Assembly (NCBI GenBank): GCA_963754065.1 | Contig: CAVWFH010000020.1 | Coordinates: 1 to 64,000 of the forward strand | Reading direction: 5' to 3' | Length of the DNA stretch: 64,000 nt | Source: JALORV01 sp963754065 | Lineage (GTDB): Bacteria > Pseudomonadota > Gammaproteobacteria > Burkholderiales > Burkholderiaceae_F | Shown: positions 36,094 to 45,109 of the stretch, in pieces | How the letters are laid out: the number at the start of each line of letters is the position of its first letter | Numbering within the stretch: the stretch's first letter is position 1 | The notes under the pieces: model-generated | Database searches by the model: none | The model's input: only the letters and a program-made list of their open reading frames with translations | What the model was told of the DNA's origin: nothing | Translations under genes and position numbers: made by a program

Positions 36094-37386
36094 ATGGCAA
36101 AAAACGTGGTCGTCGTCGGCACCCAATGGGGCGACGAAGGCAAAGGCAAGATCGTCGACTGGCTCACCGAGGACGTCGACGGCGTCGTCCGGTTCCAGGG
36201 CGGACACAACGCCGGTCATACGCTGGTGATCGCGGGCAAGAAGACCATCCTGCGGCTCATACCGTCCGGCATTCTGCGGCCGAAGACAGCCTGTTACATC
36301 GGCAACGGGGTCGTGTTGTCGCCGCCCGCGCTGCTGACTGAGGTCGACGAATTGCAGGCCGCGGGCGTCGACGTAGCCTCACGGCTTGCCATCAGCGGCA
36401 ATTGCCCGTTGATCCTCGAATACCACGTCGCGCTCGACAAGGCGCGCGAAGCGAAGCGCGGCGATTCGAAGATCGGCACCACCGGACGCGGGATCGGTCC
36501 GGCTTACGAGGACAAGGTGGCGCGCCGCGCCGTTCGCGCACAGGATCTCTTCGACGCCGGTCGCTTTGGTGACGGTGTACGCGAGGCGCTCGACTTTCAC
36601 AACTTCGTTCTTGAACACTATTTCAAGGCGCCGGCGGTCGATGCGTCCAGGGTGATCGACGACACGCTGGCGCTGGCGGGCCGGTTGAAGCCTCTGATCA
36701 CGGACGTGTCGCATCGGCTCAACAGCGTGATGGCGCGTGGTCATCGATTGCTGTTCGAGGGCGCGCAAGGAACGCTGCTCGACGTCGACCATGGGACCTA
36801 TCCGTATGTCACGTCGAGCAACACGGTCGCCGGAGCTGCGGCCGCCGGTGCGGGCGTCGCACCCCAGCGGCTCGACTACGTGCTCGGCATCACGAAGGCC
36901 TACTCGACACGGGTTGGATCGGGACCGTTCCCGACCGAACTGTCGGATGGCACCGGCGAATACCTGCGCGATCGTGGACAGGAGTTCGGCTCGGTGACGG
37001 GCCGGCCGCGTCGGTGCGGATGGTTCGACGCGGCCGGATTGCGTCGGGCGGTGCAGCTCAACGGCACCACGGGGCTGTGCATCACGAAGCTGGATGTCCT
37101 CGATGGATTGCCGGTCGTCAGGCTCGGTGTCGGTTACCGCTTTGACGGTCGCGAGGTCGACATCCTGCCGTATGGAGCGGACGCGGTCGGACGTTGCGAA
37201 CCGATCTACGAAGAGTTCGCCGGTTGGACCGACTCGACCTTCGGCCTGCGCTCCTGGGATGAACTGCCGGTCAATGCGCGGCGATATCTCGAGCGCCTGG
37301 CCGATGTCCTCGGCGTGCCGATCGATCTGGTCTCCACAGGCCCGGACCGCGAGCAGACGATCGTATTGCGTCATCCGTTCCATTGA
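36094..37386 (+). CDS. purA: Adenylosuccinate synthetase
   Basis: Makes adenylosuccinate from IMP, aspartate and GTP, the first committed step to AMP. The 430-residue protein opens with the GTP-binding GTQWGDEGKGK and the catalytic His-containing GGHNAGHT, and includes GTTGRGIGPAYEDK and RPRRCGWFDA. ATG 36094 matches the family start; a longer frame would overlap hisZ. Confidence 0.97.
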   Translation: MAKNVVVVGTQWGDEGKGKIVDWLTEDVDGVVRFQGGHNAGHTLVIAGKKTILRLIPSGILRPKTACYIGNGVVLSPPALLTEVDELQAAGVDVASRLAISGNCPLILEYHVALDKAREAKRGDSKIGTTGRGIGPAYEDKVARRAVRAQDLFDAGRFGDGVREALDFHNFVLEHYFKAPAVDASRVIDDTLALAGRLKPLITDVSHRLNSVMARGHRLLFEGAQGTLLDVDHGTYPYVTSSNTVAGAAAAGAGVAPQRLDYVLGITKAYSTRVGSGPFPTELSDGTGEYLRDRGQEFGSVTGRPRRCGWFDAAGLRRAVQLNGTTGLCITKLDVLDGLPVVRLGVGYRFDGREVDILPYGADAVGRCEPIYEEFAGWTDSTFGLRSWDELPVNARRYLERLADVLGVPIDLVSTGPDREQTIVLRHPFH

Positions 37387-37414
37387 AGCGGCCCGCAAGA
37401 GTGATCCACCCGTC

Positions 37415-37936
37415 GTGAAGGATCTGTACGTCACCTGGGACGAGTACCACCGTCTCATCGAGCGACTGAGCCTCGCGATCCACGAGTCGGGGTGGCAGTT
37501 CGACTCGCTGCTGTGTCTGGCCCGTGGAGGACTGCGCGTCGGCGACATCATTTCGCGCATCTATGACATGCCGTTGGCGATCCTTGCCGCCAGTTCCTAC
37601 CGCGAGGCGGCGGGCCGTTCACAGGGCGAGCTTGATATCGGCAAGTACATCACGATGACGCAGGGAACACTGCAGGGTCGGTTGCTGCTGGTCGACGACC
37701 TCGTCGACTCCGGCATCACGCTGGGCCGGGTGGTCGAGCATCTGAAGGAACGTTTTCCCGCACTGGACGAAGTTCGCACGGCGGTGATCTGGTACAAGGC
37801 CTGCTCGACGTTCAAGCCGGACTACCACGTCGAATACCTGCCGACCAATCCGTGGATCCATCAGCCTTTCGAGGTCTACGACGCGATGGGGCCACAGAAT
37901 CTCGCGGCGCGGCTGCGAAGTGCGGCATCAGGCTGA
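37415..37936 (+). CDS. Purine-type phosphoribosyltransferase
   Basis: A 173-residue PRTase-fold protein. The PRPP-binding loop LLLVDDLVDSGITL is clear, with LCLARGGLRVGDII as the pyrophosphate loop. The position after purA and the WDEYHRLIERL start match the betaproteobacterial family often annotated as hypoxanthine or xanthine phosphoribosyltransferase; base preference cannot be read from sequence alone. GTG 37415 yields the conserved N-terminus. A terminator follows. Confidence 0.85.
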   Translation: MKDLYVTWDEYHRLIERLSLAIHESGWQFDSLLCLARGGLRVGDIISRIYDMPLAILAASSYREAAGRSQGELDIGKYITMTQGTLQGRLLLVDDLVDSGITLGRVVEHLKERFPALDEVRTAVIWYKACSTFKPDYHVEYLPTNPWIHQPFEVYDAMGPQNLAARLRSAASG

Positions 37937-37955
37937 CCATCGACCCGGAAATGCA

Positions 37956-37978
37956 AAAGGCCGGCGATGCCGGCCTTT
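37956..37978. terminator. Bidirectional terminator
   Basis: AAAGGCCGGC-GAT-GCCGGCCTTT forms a 10-bp stem between the rightward phosphoribosyltransferase and the leftward tRNA-Leu. A short T-run is present on either strand, so it can serve both. Confidence 0.75.
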
Positions 37979-37987
37979 CGAATACTC

Positions 37988-38072
<85 letters not shown>

Positions 38073-38179
38073 ACAGGTGAGCGCGCGATTCTAGCGGCGG
38101 TGAACGCCATGTCAAATGCGCTACGCTGGCTCGATATCGAGCCGGGGCGCGTGCGACTAACAACACAACAAGGAACTGA

Positions 38180-40597
38180 TTGACTTCCAAATCCATACCC
38201 ACTGACGGCGATGCGCTCTTACAGGCGCTCACCGCAGCGCGGGCACCCCTGACTCCGCAGGAACTCGCGGACCGACTGCACGTCATCGACGATGCCCGGC
38301 CCGCTTTCAACGCCGAACTCGAGGAACTCGAGCGCGCCGGGCGCGTCGTGCGCAACCGCGCCGGCCTGCTCCTGGTCGCTACACGCGCCAACCTCATTTC
38401 GGGCCAGGTGCAGGGCCATCGCGACGGCTTTGGCTTCCTGATCCGCGACGACGCGGGACAGGACCTCGTGCTGTCCGAGCACGAAATGAGCAAGGTGCTG
38501 CACGGTGACCGCGTGCTGGCGCGCGTGTCCGGCACAGATCGCCGCGGTCGTCCCGAAGGCGAGATCGTCGAGGTTATCGAAAGCCGCACCAACAAGCTTG
38601 TTGGACGGTTGCTCAACGAGCGCGGTGTGACGATCGTCGTGCCGGAGGATCAGCGCATCCAGCATGACATCCTCGTGCCGCCCGGCGCGTCGATGGCCGC
38701 AGAACCCGGCCAGGTTGTCGTGGTCGAGATCCTGCAGCAACCGCAGCGCTATGTGCAGCCGGTTGGGCGCGTTATCGAGGTGCTGGGCGCGATCGACGAC
38801 CCCGGCATGGAAATCGAGATCGCCGTGCGTAAGTTTTCGGTGCCGCACGAGTTTTCCGCCGAGACCCTCGCGCTTGCAGACAGCCTGCCGGATGGCGTGC
38901 AGCCGCGCGACCTGCGTGGCCGCGTTGATCTGCGCGACGTGCCGCTGGTGACGATCGACGGCGAGGACGCGCGCGACTTCGACGACGCCGTGTACTGCGA
39001 ACCGATCGCGGGCCGCAGGAAGGGGTGGCGGCTGATCGTCGCCATCGCCGATGTCAGTCACTACGTGAAGTCGGGCGACGCGCTCGACACCGAAGCCCAG
39101 AATCGATCCACGTCGGTGTACTTCCCGCGCCGTGTCATCCCGATGCTGCCGGAAAAGCTGTCCAACGGGCTGTGCTCGCTGAATCCGGCGGTCGATCGCC
39201 TGGTGATGGTCTGCGACTGCGTGATCAGCGCACAGGGTGCGCTCGATGCGTACCAGTTCTATCCGGCCGTCATGCACTCGCATGGGCGCCTCACGTACGA
39301 CGAGGTGTGGGAGGCGCTGTCCGTGCCTGGCAGTCGCTCCGCACATCGGCTCGTCGACCTGCTGCCGCATCTGCAGAACCTGTACGCGCTCTTCGAGACG
39401 CTGGCGTCGGCGCGCGAGGTGCGCGGAGCGATCGACCTCGAGACGACCGAGACCTACATCGTCTGCGACGTCAACGGTCGCATCGAGAAGATCGTGCCAC
39501 GGGTTCGCAACGATGCGCACAAGCTGATCGAGGAATGCATGCTGGCAGCAAACGTCTGTGCGGCGGACTTTCTCGCCCGCAGCAAACATGCGGCGCTTTA
39601 CCGCGTCCACGAGGGACCGACGCCCGAGCGGCTGGCCAATGTGCGTGCAATGCTGAAGACGCTGGGACTGCACCTGGAGGGCGGCGACGACCCGCAGCCG
39701 TCCGACTATGCGCTGGTGCTGAAGAAGATCCGGCCTCGCCCGGACGCACAGCTGCTGCAGACAGTTCTGCTGCGCTCGATGCAGCAGGCGATCTACAGCC
39801 CGCACAACTCCGGTCACTTCGGGCTCGCGTACGAGGCCTACGCGCACTTCACATCGCCGATCCGTCGCTATCCGGACCTGCTGGTCCATCGTGCCATCAA
39901 GGCGTGCCTCGGCAAGAAGCCATACGTGCCGGTCCTTAGCGGGTCGCCGGATGCGTCTGTGGCACCGCTGGCCGCGCGCACGGCGCTCAGGCAAACGCGC
40001 GAACGCAGGGCGCCAGGGAGCGCCGATGTCGGCGTGTGGGAAAAGCTGGGCCTGATGTGCTCGGCGAACGAGCGTCGCGCCGACGATGCATCGCGTGATG
40101 TCGAGGCCTGGCTCAAGAGCTATTACATGCGCGAACGCGTCGGCGAGACCTACAGCGGGACGGTCAGCTCGGTGGTGCCGTTCGGCGTCTTCGTCGTGCT
40201 CGATGATCTGTATGTCGAGGGCCTGGTGCACGTTTCGGAACTCGGGTCCGAGTACTTCCTGTTCAACGAGGCGCTCCACGAACTGCGCGGAGAACGCACC
40301 GGCCTGCGCTATCGGCTGGGCGACCGGGTGACCGTGCAAGTGGCGCGAGTCGATCTCGAAGCGCGCCGGATCGAGTTCCGCCTCGTACGGGGTGATACGC
40401 GCAAGGCCATTTTGGCGGCGCATGCACCGGAGCCAAAGGAGCGTGAACGCAAGCGCGGCGAGTCCGTCGAGGAGCGGCGGGAACGCCACGCGAAGGTCGA
40501 CGCGCGTCGGCAGGCACGGCGCGGACAATTGCACAAGATCGGCAAGAAGGGCGTGGGCGGCGCGCGCGACACCAAGGCGCGCAAGCGCGGACGATGA
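38180..40597 (+). CDS. rnr: Ribonuclease R
   Basis: A processive 3'-5' exoribonuclease that degrades structured RNA. The 805-residue protein has an N-terminal helix-turn-helix, cold-shock domains, the RNB catalytic domain with the aspartate cluster GEDARDFDDAV, an S1 domain (GETYSGTVSSVVPFGVFVVL) and a very basic C-terminal tail. The start is TTG 38180, five bases after an AAGGA site. Overlaps rlmB by ATGA. Confidence 0.95.
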   Translation: MTSKSIPTDGDALLQALTAARAPLTPQELADRLHVIDDARPAFNAELEELERAGRVVRNRAGLLLVATRANLISGQVQGHRDGFGFLIRDDAGQDLVLSEHEMSKVLHGDRVLARVSGTDRRGRPEGEIVEVIESRTNKLVGRLLNERGVTIVVPEDQRIQHDILVPPGASMAAEPGQVVVVEILQQPQRYVQPVGRVIEVLGAIDDPGMEIEIAVRKFSVPHEFSAETLALADSLPDGVQPRDLRGRVDLRDVPLVTIDGEDARDFDDAVYCEPIAGRRKGWRLIVAIADVSHYVKSGDALDTEAQNRSTSVYFPRRVIPMLPEKLSNGLCSLNPAVDRLVMVCDCVISAQGALDAYQFYPAVMHSHGRLTYDEVWEALSVPGSRSAHRLVDLLPHLQNLYALFETLASAREVRGAIDLETTETYIVCDVNGRIEKIVPRVRNDAHKLIEECMLAANVCAADFLARSKHAALYRVHEGPTPERLANVRAMLKTLGLHLEGGDDPQPSDYALVLKKIRPRPDAQLLQTVLLRSMQQAIYSPHNSGHFGLAYEAYAHFTSPIRRYPDLLVHRAIKACLGKKPYVPVLSGSPDASVAPLAARTALRQTRERRAPGSADVGVWEKLGLMCSANERRADDASRDVEAWLKSYYMRERVGETYSGTVSSVVPFGVFVVLDDLYVEGLVHVSELGSEYFLFNEALHELRGERTGLRYRLGDRVTVQVARVDLEARRIEFRLVRGDTRKAILAAHAPEPKERERKRGESVEERRERHAKVDARRQARRGQLHKIGKKGVGGARDTKARKRGR

Positions 40598-41388
40598 AAC
40601 TGCGGCGCGAGGAAGGGGCAGCCCGAACGACCCCGCGAGTCCTGGCAGGATTTCACGCGGTGATGGCGCGACTGCGCGCCGCGCCGGACTCCATCGACAC
40701 CATCTACGTCGACGCGCGCCGGCGCGACGGCCGCATGCAGCAGTTGCAGCAGCGAGCGCGGGAGTGCGGCGTTAGCGTGACTCCGGTCGATCCGGACCGG
40801 CTTCGCAGCCTCTGTGGCGACGCACCGCATCAGGGTGTGATCGCGTTGGCAGCCGAGATCGCGCAGGTGCTGACGCTCGACGACTTGCTGGCGGCCGTCA
40901 CGGACGACATGCTTTTGCTTGCACTCGACAGCGTGACGGATCCGCGCAATCTCGGAGCATGCCTGCGCGTGGCCGATGCCGCCGGTGTGAATGCGGTCCT
41001 CGTGCCGCGCGATCGCTCGGCCGGGATGACGCCTGCGGCCCTGAAGGCGGCGGCCGGTGCGGCCGAGTCAGTCGCGCTGATAGCAGTGACCAACCTGGCA
41101 CGGGCGCTGGACGCCGTCAACGACGCCGGGGTGCGAACGGTCGGTGCCGCCGGCGAGGCCGAGCAGTCGCTCTTCGACCTGGACCTGCGAGGTCCGGTGG
41201 CCTGGGTGCTGGGTGCCGAAGGCAGCGGCTTGCGCCGCCTGACACGCGAACGTTGCGAGACCCTAGCCCGTATTCCGTTGCTGGGACATGTGGAAAGCCT
41301 CAACGTGTCGGTGGCGACCGGGATCTGCCTGTTCGAGACCGTGCGCCAGCGCGCCGCGTTGGGATCGCGAGTCTCCGGTCAGGCTTGA
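40594..41388 (+). CDS. rlmB: 23S rRNA (guanosine-2251-2'-O)-methyltransferase
   Basis: A SpoU-class methyltransferase making Gm2251 in the 50S P-loop. The 264-residue chain has an N-terminal substrate-binding domain and the knotted SPOUT core with the three motifs DSVTDPRNLGACLR, VLGAEGSGLRRL and IPLLGHVESLNVSVATGI. ATG 40594 overlaps the rnr stop, the usual pairing. Confidence 0.95.
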   Translation: MKLRREEGAARTTPRVLAGFHAVMARLRAAPDSIDTIYVDARRRDGRMQQLQQRARECGVSVTPVDPDRLRSLCGDAPHQGVIALAAEIAQVLTLDDLLAAVTDDMLLLALDSVTDPRNLGACLRVADAAGVNAVLVPRDRSAGMTPAALKAAAGAAESVALIAVTNLARALDAVNDAGVRTVGAAGEAEQSLFDLDLRGPVAWVLGAEGSGLRRLTRERCETLARIPLLGHVESLNVSVATGICLFETVRQRAALGSRVSGQA

Positions 41389-41389
41389 A

Positions 41390-42427
41390 ATGCCTAGCGC
41401 AAGCGCGCAGCATCGCGGCATGCTGGCCGCATTTTTCGGGACTGTCTTCCTCGTCTTCTTCGCGCTCAGCCCGCTGCGCTGGGTCGAACTGGGCATGCCG
41501 TGGCTCACCCTCGTGATCACCTTCGTGCTGATCCCGCTGCTCGATGCCGCAGTGGGGAGGCCCTCTCCATCGGCGCAGCCTAACGGACCTGCCTTTGCGC
41601 GCTGGATCCCGCGTCTGCAACTCCCGTTGCAAGCCGTGCTGCTGGTGCAGGCCGTGTTGATCGCACCGACGCTGGAGCCTTGGCAGCTCGTGTTCTTCGG
41701 CCTGGCCGTCGGCACCGTCACCGGGGGTCTCGGCATCACGATCGCGCACGAGCTTGGGCACCGTGCGGCCACGATCGACCGCGTGATCGCCAAGGCACTG
41801 CTGGTCAGCGTGTGCTACGGGCACTTCTTCGTCGAACACGTTCGCGGACACCACGTGCGGGTCGCGACACCGGACGATCCGGCCACGGCGCCGCGCGGCA
41901 TGAACGTCTACCGCTTCATCGTGCGTTCCGTGGTCGGCAGTCTGATGCACGCGTGGCGACTCGAGGCAATGAGGCTGGCTCAACGTGGGCGCAGTCCGTG
42001 GCATCGCTCCAACTGGGTGTTCACCGGCAGCCTGATGTCGTTGGTGCTGATGGCAGTGTCGACCTGGCTTGGAGGGGCGAGCGGGTTGCTGCTGTTCGTG
42101 CTGCAGTCGGCCGTTGCCGTTGTGCTGCTCGAGATCATCAATTACATCGAGCATTACGGCCTGCAGCGACGCCGGATTGAAGGGCACTACGAGCCGGTGC
42201 GCGAGACGCATTCGTGGAACGCCGACTTCATCGTCAGCAACTGGATTCTCTTCAACCTGCAACTGCATTCGGATCATCACGCGCACATGCGGCGACCCTA
42301 TGAGCAGCTGCGCACCGTGGACGATGCACCGCAGTTGCCGGCCGGGTATCCGGCCATGGTGGTCCTGGCGCTCGTCCCGCCCTTGTGGTTTGCCGCGATG
42401 GACCCGCGCCTGCCGGCGATTGCCTAG
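41390..42427 (+). CDS. AlkB-type membrane di-iron alkane monooxygenase
   Basis: A 345-residue integral-membrane hydroxylase. The iron-binding histidine boxes are HELGH (120-124), EHVRGHH (149-155) and LQLHSDHH (290-297), and the AlkB signature NYIEHYGL (251-258) is intact. Hydrophobic helices surround them, at about 12-27, 37-53, 80-117, 136-148, 212-228 and 232-250. AlkB enzymes hydroxylate the end of an alkane chain and need rubredoxin and its reductase; neither is in the window. It starts one base after rlmB and precedes the sirtuin, so expression with housekeeping genes is likely. Alkane use is an inference; an unusual lipid substrate is possible. Confidence 0.85.
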   Translation: MPSASAQHRGMLAAFFGTVFLVFFALSPLRWVELGMPWLTLVITFVLIPLLDAAVGRPSPSAQPNGPAFARWIPRLQLPLQAVLLVQAVLIAPTLEPWQLVFFGLAVGTVTGGLGITIAHELGHRAATIDRVIAKALLVSVCYGHFFVEHVRGHHVRVATPDDPATAPRGMNVYRFIVRSVVGSLMHAWRLEAMRLAQRGRSPWHRSNWVFTGSLMSLVLMAVSTWLGGASGLLLFVLQSAVAVVLLEIINYIEHYGLQRRRIEGHYEPVRETHSWNADFIVSNWILFNLQLHSDHHAHMRRPYEQLRTVDDAPQLPAGYPAMVVLALVPPLWFAAMDPRLPAIA

Positions 42428-42446
42428 TCGATCCTCAGGACCCCCG

Positions 42447-43184
42447 GTGAAGCTCGAACCGATCGAGGATGCGCGCGGCTGGGTGCGCGAGGCCCGTCGC
42501 ATCGCCGTTCTGACGGGCGCCGGAATGTCGGCCGAAAGCGGCGTGCCGACTTTCCGCGACGCACAGACCGGCCTCTGGTCTCGATTCGACCCCATGCAGC
42601 TGGCGTCGGAACCAGGGTTCCGCGCGGATCCGGCCCTGGTCTGGCGCTGGTATGCGGGACGCCGCGACGCCGTCGCGTGCGCCGAGCCGAATGCCGGCCA
42701 TGTGGCACTGGCCATGGCAGAGCAGCGCTACGACCGATTCTCGATCGTCACGCAGAATGTCGACGGACTGCATCGCCGGGCCGGATCGCGAAACGTCATC
42801 GAGATTCATGGCTCGATTACGCAGACGATCTGCCTTGCGAAGTGCGGCTTTGTTGAAAATGATCCGGCGGGTTTGCCACGGGGCGAACCGCCGCGCTGCC
42901 CTCGCTGTGGCGACTGGTTGCGCCCGGGTGTCGTCTGGTTCGGCGAAATGCTCGATCCGGCTCGACTGGCGGCGGCCGAGGCCGCCTCGGCGGACTGCGA
43001 CGTGATGCTGGTCGTCGGGACATCCGGCCTCGTGTATCCGGCCGCCGGGTTGCCTCTGACGGCGCAACGCGCCGGGGCGCAGGTGATCGTCATCAACCCG
43101 TCGGACAGTGAACTCGACTCAGTCGCCCAGATTGTCGTCCGGGCCACCGCGGCCACCGCGCTGCCGCGCCTGCTGGCCCGCTGA
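42447..43184 (+). CDS. cobB: NAD-dependent deacylase of the CobB sirtuin family
   Basis: Removes acyl groups from lysines using NAD. The 245-residue sirtuin has the NAD motif GAGMSAESGVPTFR, TQNVDGLH, catalytic His121 and a zinc cysteine set (Cys129/Cys133 and Cys151/Cys154). Tyr69 and Arg72 in WYAGRR match the CobB/SIRT5 pair that reads succinyl and malonyl groups, so desuccinylase activity is plausible beside deacetylation. GTG 42447 gives the conserved N-terminus. Confidence 0.9.
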   Translation: MKLEPIEDARGWVREARRIAVLTGAGMSAESGVPTFRDAQTGLWSRFDPMQLASEPGFRADPALVWRWYAGRRDAVACAEPNAGHVALAMAEQRYDRFSIVTQNVDGLHRRAGSRNVIEIHGSITQTICLAKCGFVENDPAGLPRGEPPRCPRCGDWLRPGVVWFGEMLDPARLAAAEAASADCDVMLVVGTSGLVYPAAGLPLTAQRAGAQVIVINPSDSELDSVAQIVVRATAATALPRLLAR

Positions 43185-43192
43185 AGCCGGCC

Positions 43193-43222
43193 TTGTGCGG
43201 CGCGGCGCAATTCGGCTAGAAT
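43193..43222 (+). promoter_or_regulatory. Probable promoter of the rpsF operon
   Basis: TTGTGC (43193-43198) and TAGAAT (43217-43222) are spaced by 18 bases and lie about 160 bases before rpsF. The long untranslated leader that follows could bear a ribosomal-protein operator, but I could not define one. Confidence 0.45.
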
Positions 43223-43379
43223 CGCAGGCTTTTCAAGCCTTTGCGGGCTACCTTGCTGCACCGGAAAGACGCTTCCGGGCGGCTCACCCACCGAAATCGC
43301 TGGAGCAATGCACGAGCGCAATGGAGTGAAGCGCGAGCGCAATGTGCCAGGGATACCGGACTATCCACAAGGAGTAACG

Positions 43380-43763
43380 ATGCGTCATTACGAAATCTGT
43401 TTCATCGTGCATCCCGATCAGAGCGAGCAGGTGCCCGCGATGATCGATCGCTACAAGGCGATGATCACGGCCGGCAACGGCGCGCTGCATCGGATCGAAG
43501 ATTGGGGCCGTCGGCAGCTGGCCTATCCGATCGAAAAACTAGTGAAAGCGCACTACGTACTCATGAACATCGAGTGCGACAACAAGACGCTCGATGAGCT
43601 CGAGCATGCCTTCCGCTACAACGATGCGGTGCTCCGCCACCTCACCATCAAGATGAAGAAGGCCGAGACTGCGGCCTCGCCGATGATGAAAGTGGTCGAG
43701 CGCGAGGAAGCACGCAAGGCAGCCGCCGAGCAGTCGGCAGCGGCGGCGCCGGTCGCGGCCTAA
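43380..43763 (+). CDS. rpsF: 30S ribosomal protein S6
   Basis: The 127-residue S6 binds S18 and the central domain of 16S rRNA. It opens MRHYEICFIVHPDQSEQV and has an alanine-rich tail after about 105. ATG 43380 follows a GGAG site seven bases upstream. In E. coli S6 with S18 represses this operon through an RNA hairpin. Confidence 0.96.
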   Translation: MRHYEICFIVHPDQSEQVPAMIDRYKAMITAGNGALHRIEDWGRRQLAYPIEKLVKAHYVLMNIECDNKTLDELEHAFRYNDAVLRHLTIKMKKAETAASPMMKVVEREEARKAAAEQSAAAAPVAA

Positions 43764-43857
43764 GCGGGCCGAGGTCGGTCGGCGATCCTCGCGGATGTTG
43801 ACGGGACGTCGGCGAACGAGCCAGCGAACAGCGGCATGAACTGTGGCCAAGGCAGCG

Positions 43858-44148
43858 GTGAACGAACTGCGAATCTCCGCCACCCCGGTTGCCCGTAGCG
43901 CACTGCGCTACACGCCAGCCGGAGTGGCAGTGACAGAGGGCAGCTTCCGCCACGGTGGCGCGTTGATCGAGGCAGGTACGGAACGAACGCTGGACTTCGA
44001 GTTTGCCGCGATCGCCTTGGGTCCCGTGGCTCTCGGGCTCGATCGGGAACCGCTTGGGCAACCGCTGACGATCTCCGGCTTCATCGCTCCGAAGACGCGC
44101 CGTTCGAACCGACTGGTTGTGCACATCACCGAATACGCCAGACAGTAA
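43858..44148 (+). CDS. priB: Primosomal replication protein N (PriB)
   Basis: A small OB-fold single-strand-binding protein that helps reload DnaB during replication restart. 96 residues from GTG 43858, with ARSALRYTPAGVAV, TLDFEFAAIALGPV and LVVHITEY typical of PriB. GTG 43843 would add five residues; the later start was chosen because AAGG (43849-43852) lies five bases upstream of it. Betaproteobacteria place priB between rpsF and rpsR as seen here. Confidence 0.9.
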   Translation: MNELRISATPVARSALRYTPAGVAVTEGSFRHGGALIEAGTERTLDFEFAAIALGPVALGLDREPLGQPLTISGFIAPKTRRSNRLVVHITEYARQ

Positions 44149-44196
44149 AGATATCGTCGGATACACCACAGAAATTCAGGAACACAGGAGCACCAG

Positions 44197-44493
44197 ATGG
44201 CAACCTCGATGCGAGGCAAGGGCAAAGGCAAGGGCAAGAATGACAAGGGCAAGCGGCGTCCGTCACAGCAGAATGCGCTGTTCAAGCGCAAGAAGTTCTG
44301 CCGCTTCACGGCCGAGAAGGTCGACCAGATCGACTACAAGGACGTCGACACGCTGCGTGACTTCGTCGGCGAGAACGGCAAGATCACTCCTGCCCGTCTC
44401 ACTGGCACCAAGGCGCACTATCAGCGCCAGCTCGACACGGCGATCAAGCGTGCGCGTTTCCTCGCACTGCTGCCGTACACCGATACACACTAA
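44197..44493 (+). CDS. rpsR: 30S ribosomal protein S18
   Basis: Partner of S6 in the 30S platform. The 98-residue chain holds the family core FKRKKFCRFTAEKVDQIDYK to KRARFLALLPYT. An N-terminal extension of about 25 residues, rich in Gly and Lys (GKGKGKGKNDKGKRR), precedes it; ordinary S18 is about 75 residues. Confidence 0.96.
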   Translation: MATSMRGKGKGKGKNDKGKRRPSQQNALFKRKKFCRFTAEKVDQIDYKDVDTLRDFVGENGKITPARLTGTKAHYQRQLDTAIKRARFLALLPYTDTH

Positions 44494-44508
44494 GCGAGGG
44501 CGACCCAC

Positions 44509-44961
44509 ATGCAAGTCATACTGCTCGAAAAGGTCGTCAACCTCGGCCAGCTGGGTGACGTCGTCAAGGTCAAGGAAGGCTACGCGCGCAACTTCCTGAT
44601 TCCGCAGGGCAAGGCGCGCCGCGCGACCGAAACCGCGATCAAGGAGTTCGAGACCCGCCGTGCGGATCTTGAGAAGGCGCAGGCTGACAAGCTGGCCGCC
44701 GCGCAGGCGGTTCAGGCGCGCCTGAGCGGGACCAAGGTCCAGGTGACGGCCAAGGCCGGCGTCGATGGGCGGCTCTTCGGGTCGATCACGAACTACGACA
44801 TCGCCGAGGCGCTGACGAAGCAGGGCTTCGAGGTCAACAAGGCGCAGATCCGGATGCCCCAAGGCCCGCTCAAGCTGGTGGGCGATCATCCGATCACCGT
44901 TGCCCTGCATTCGGACGTGACGGCGGAGGTCAACGTGACGGTCGTGGGCGAACAGGCCTGA
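44509..44961 (+). CDS. rplI: 50S ribosomal protein L9
   Basis: The 150-residue L9 has an N-terminal rRNA-binding domain (MQVILLEKVVNLGQLGDVV), a long connecting helix and a C-terminal domain. It ends the rpsF-priB-rpsR-rplI operon and is followed by a strong terminator. Confidence 0.97.
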   Translation: MQVILLEKVVNLGQLGDVVKVKEGYARNFLIPQGKARRATETAIKEFETRRADLEKAQADKLAAAQAVQARLSGTKVQVTAKAGVDGRLFGSITNYDIAEALTKQGFEVNKAQIRMPQGPLKLVGDHPITVALHSDVTAEVNVTVVGEQA

Positions 44962-44984
44962 GAAAGCCGCGTTGCGCCAACTCA

Positions 44985-45009
44985 GGGCGGCCTCAGGCCG
45001 CCCTTTTTA
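44985..45009 (+). terminator. Intrinsic terminator after rplI
   Basis: GGGCGGCC-TCA-GGCCGCCC followed by TTTTTAT, an eight-pair stem with T-run. Confidence 0.9.
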
Positions 45010-45109
45010 TTCCCGGCGAGCCTGCCGTTGACGCGGGTGCCGTTGCTATAGTGTTTGCGCTGCGCGGACGACCGTCCGCGATCGTTTCCCTCTCCGCAAT
45101 CCGCGTTCC

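Noticed and set aside
38219..40534. 771-codon open frame antisense to rnr
   Set aside because: Same shadow effect; no domains, and the sense strand encodes a full RNase R.
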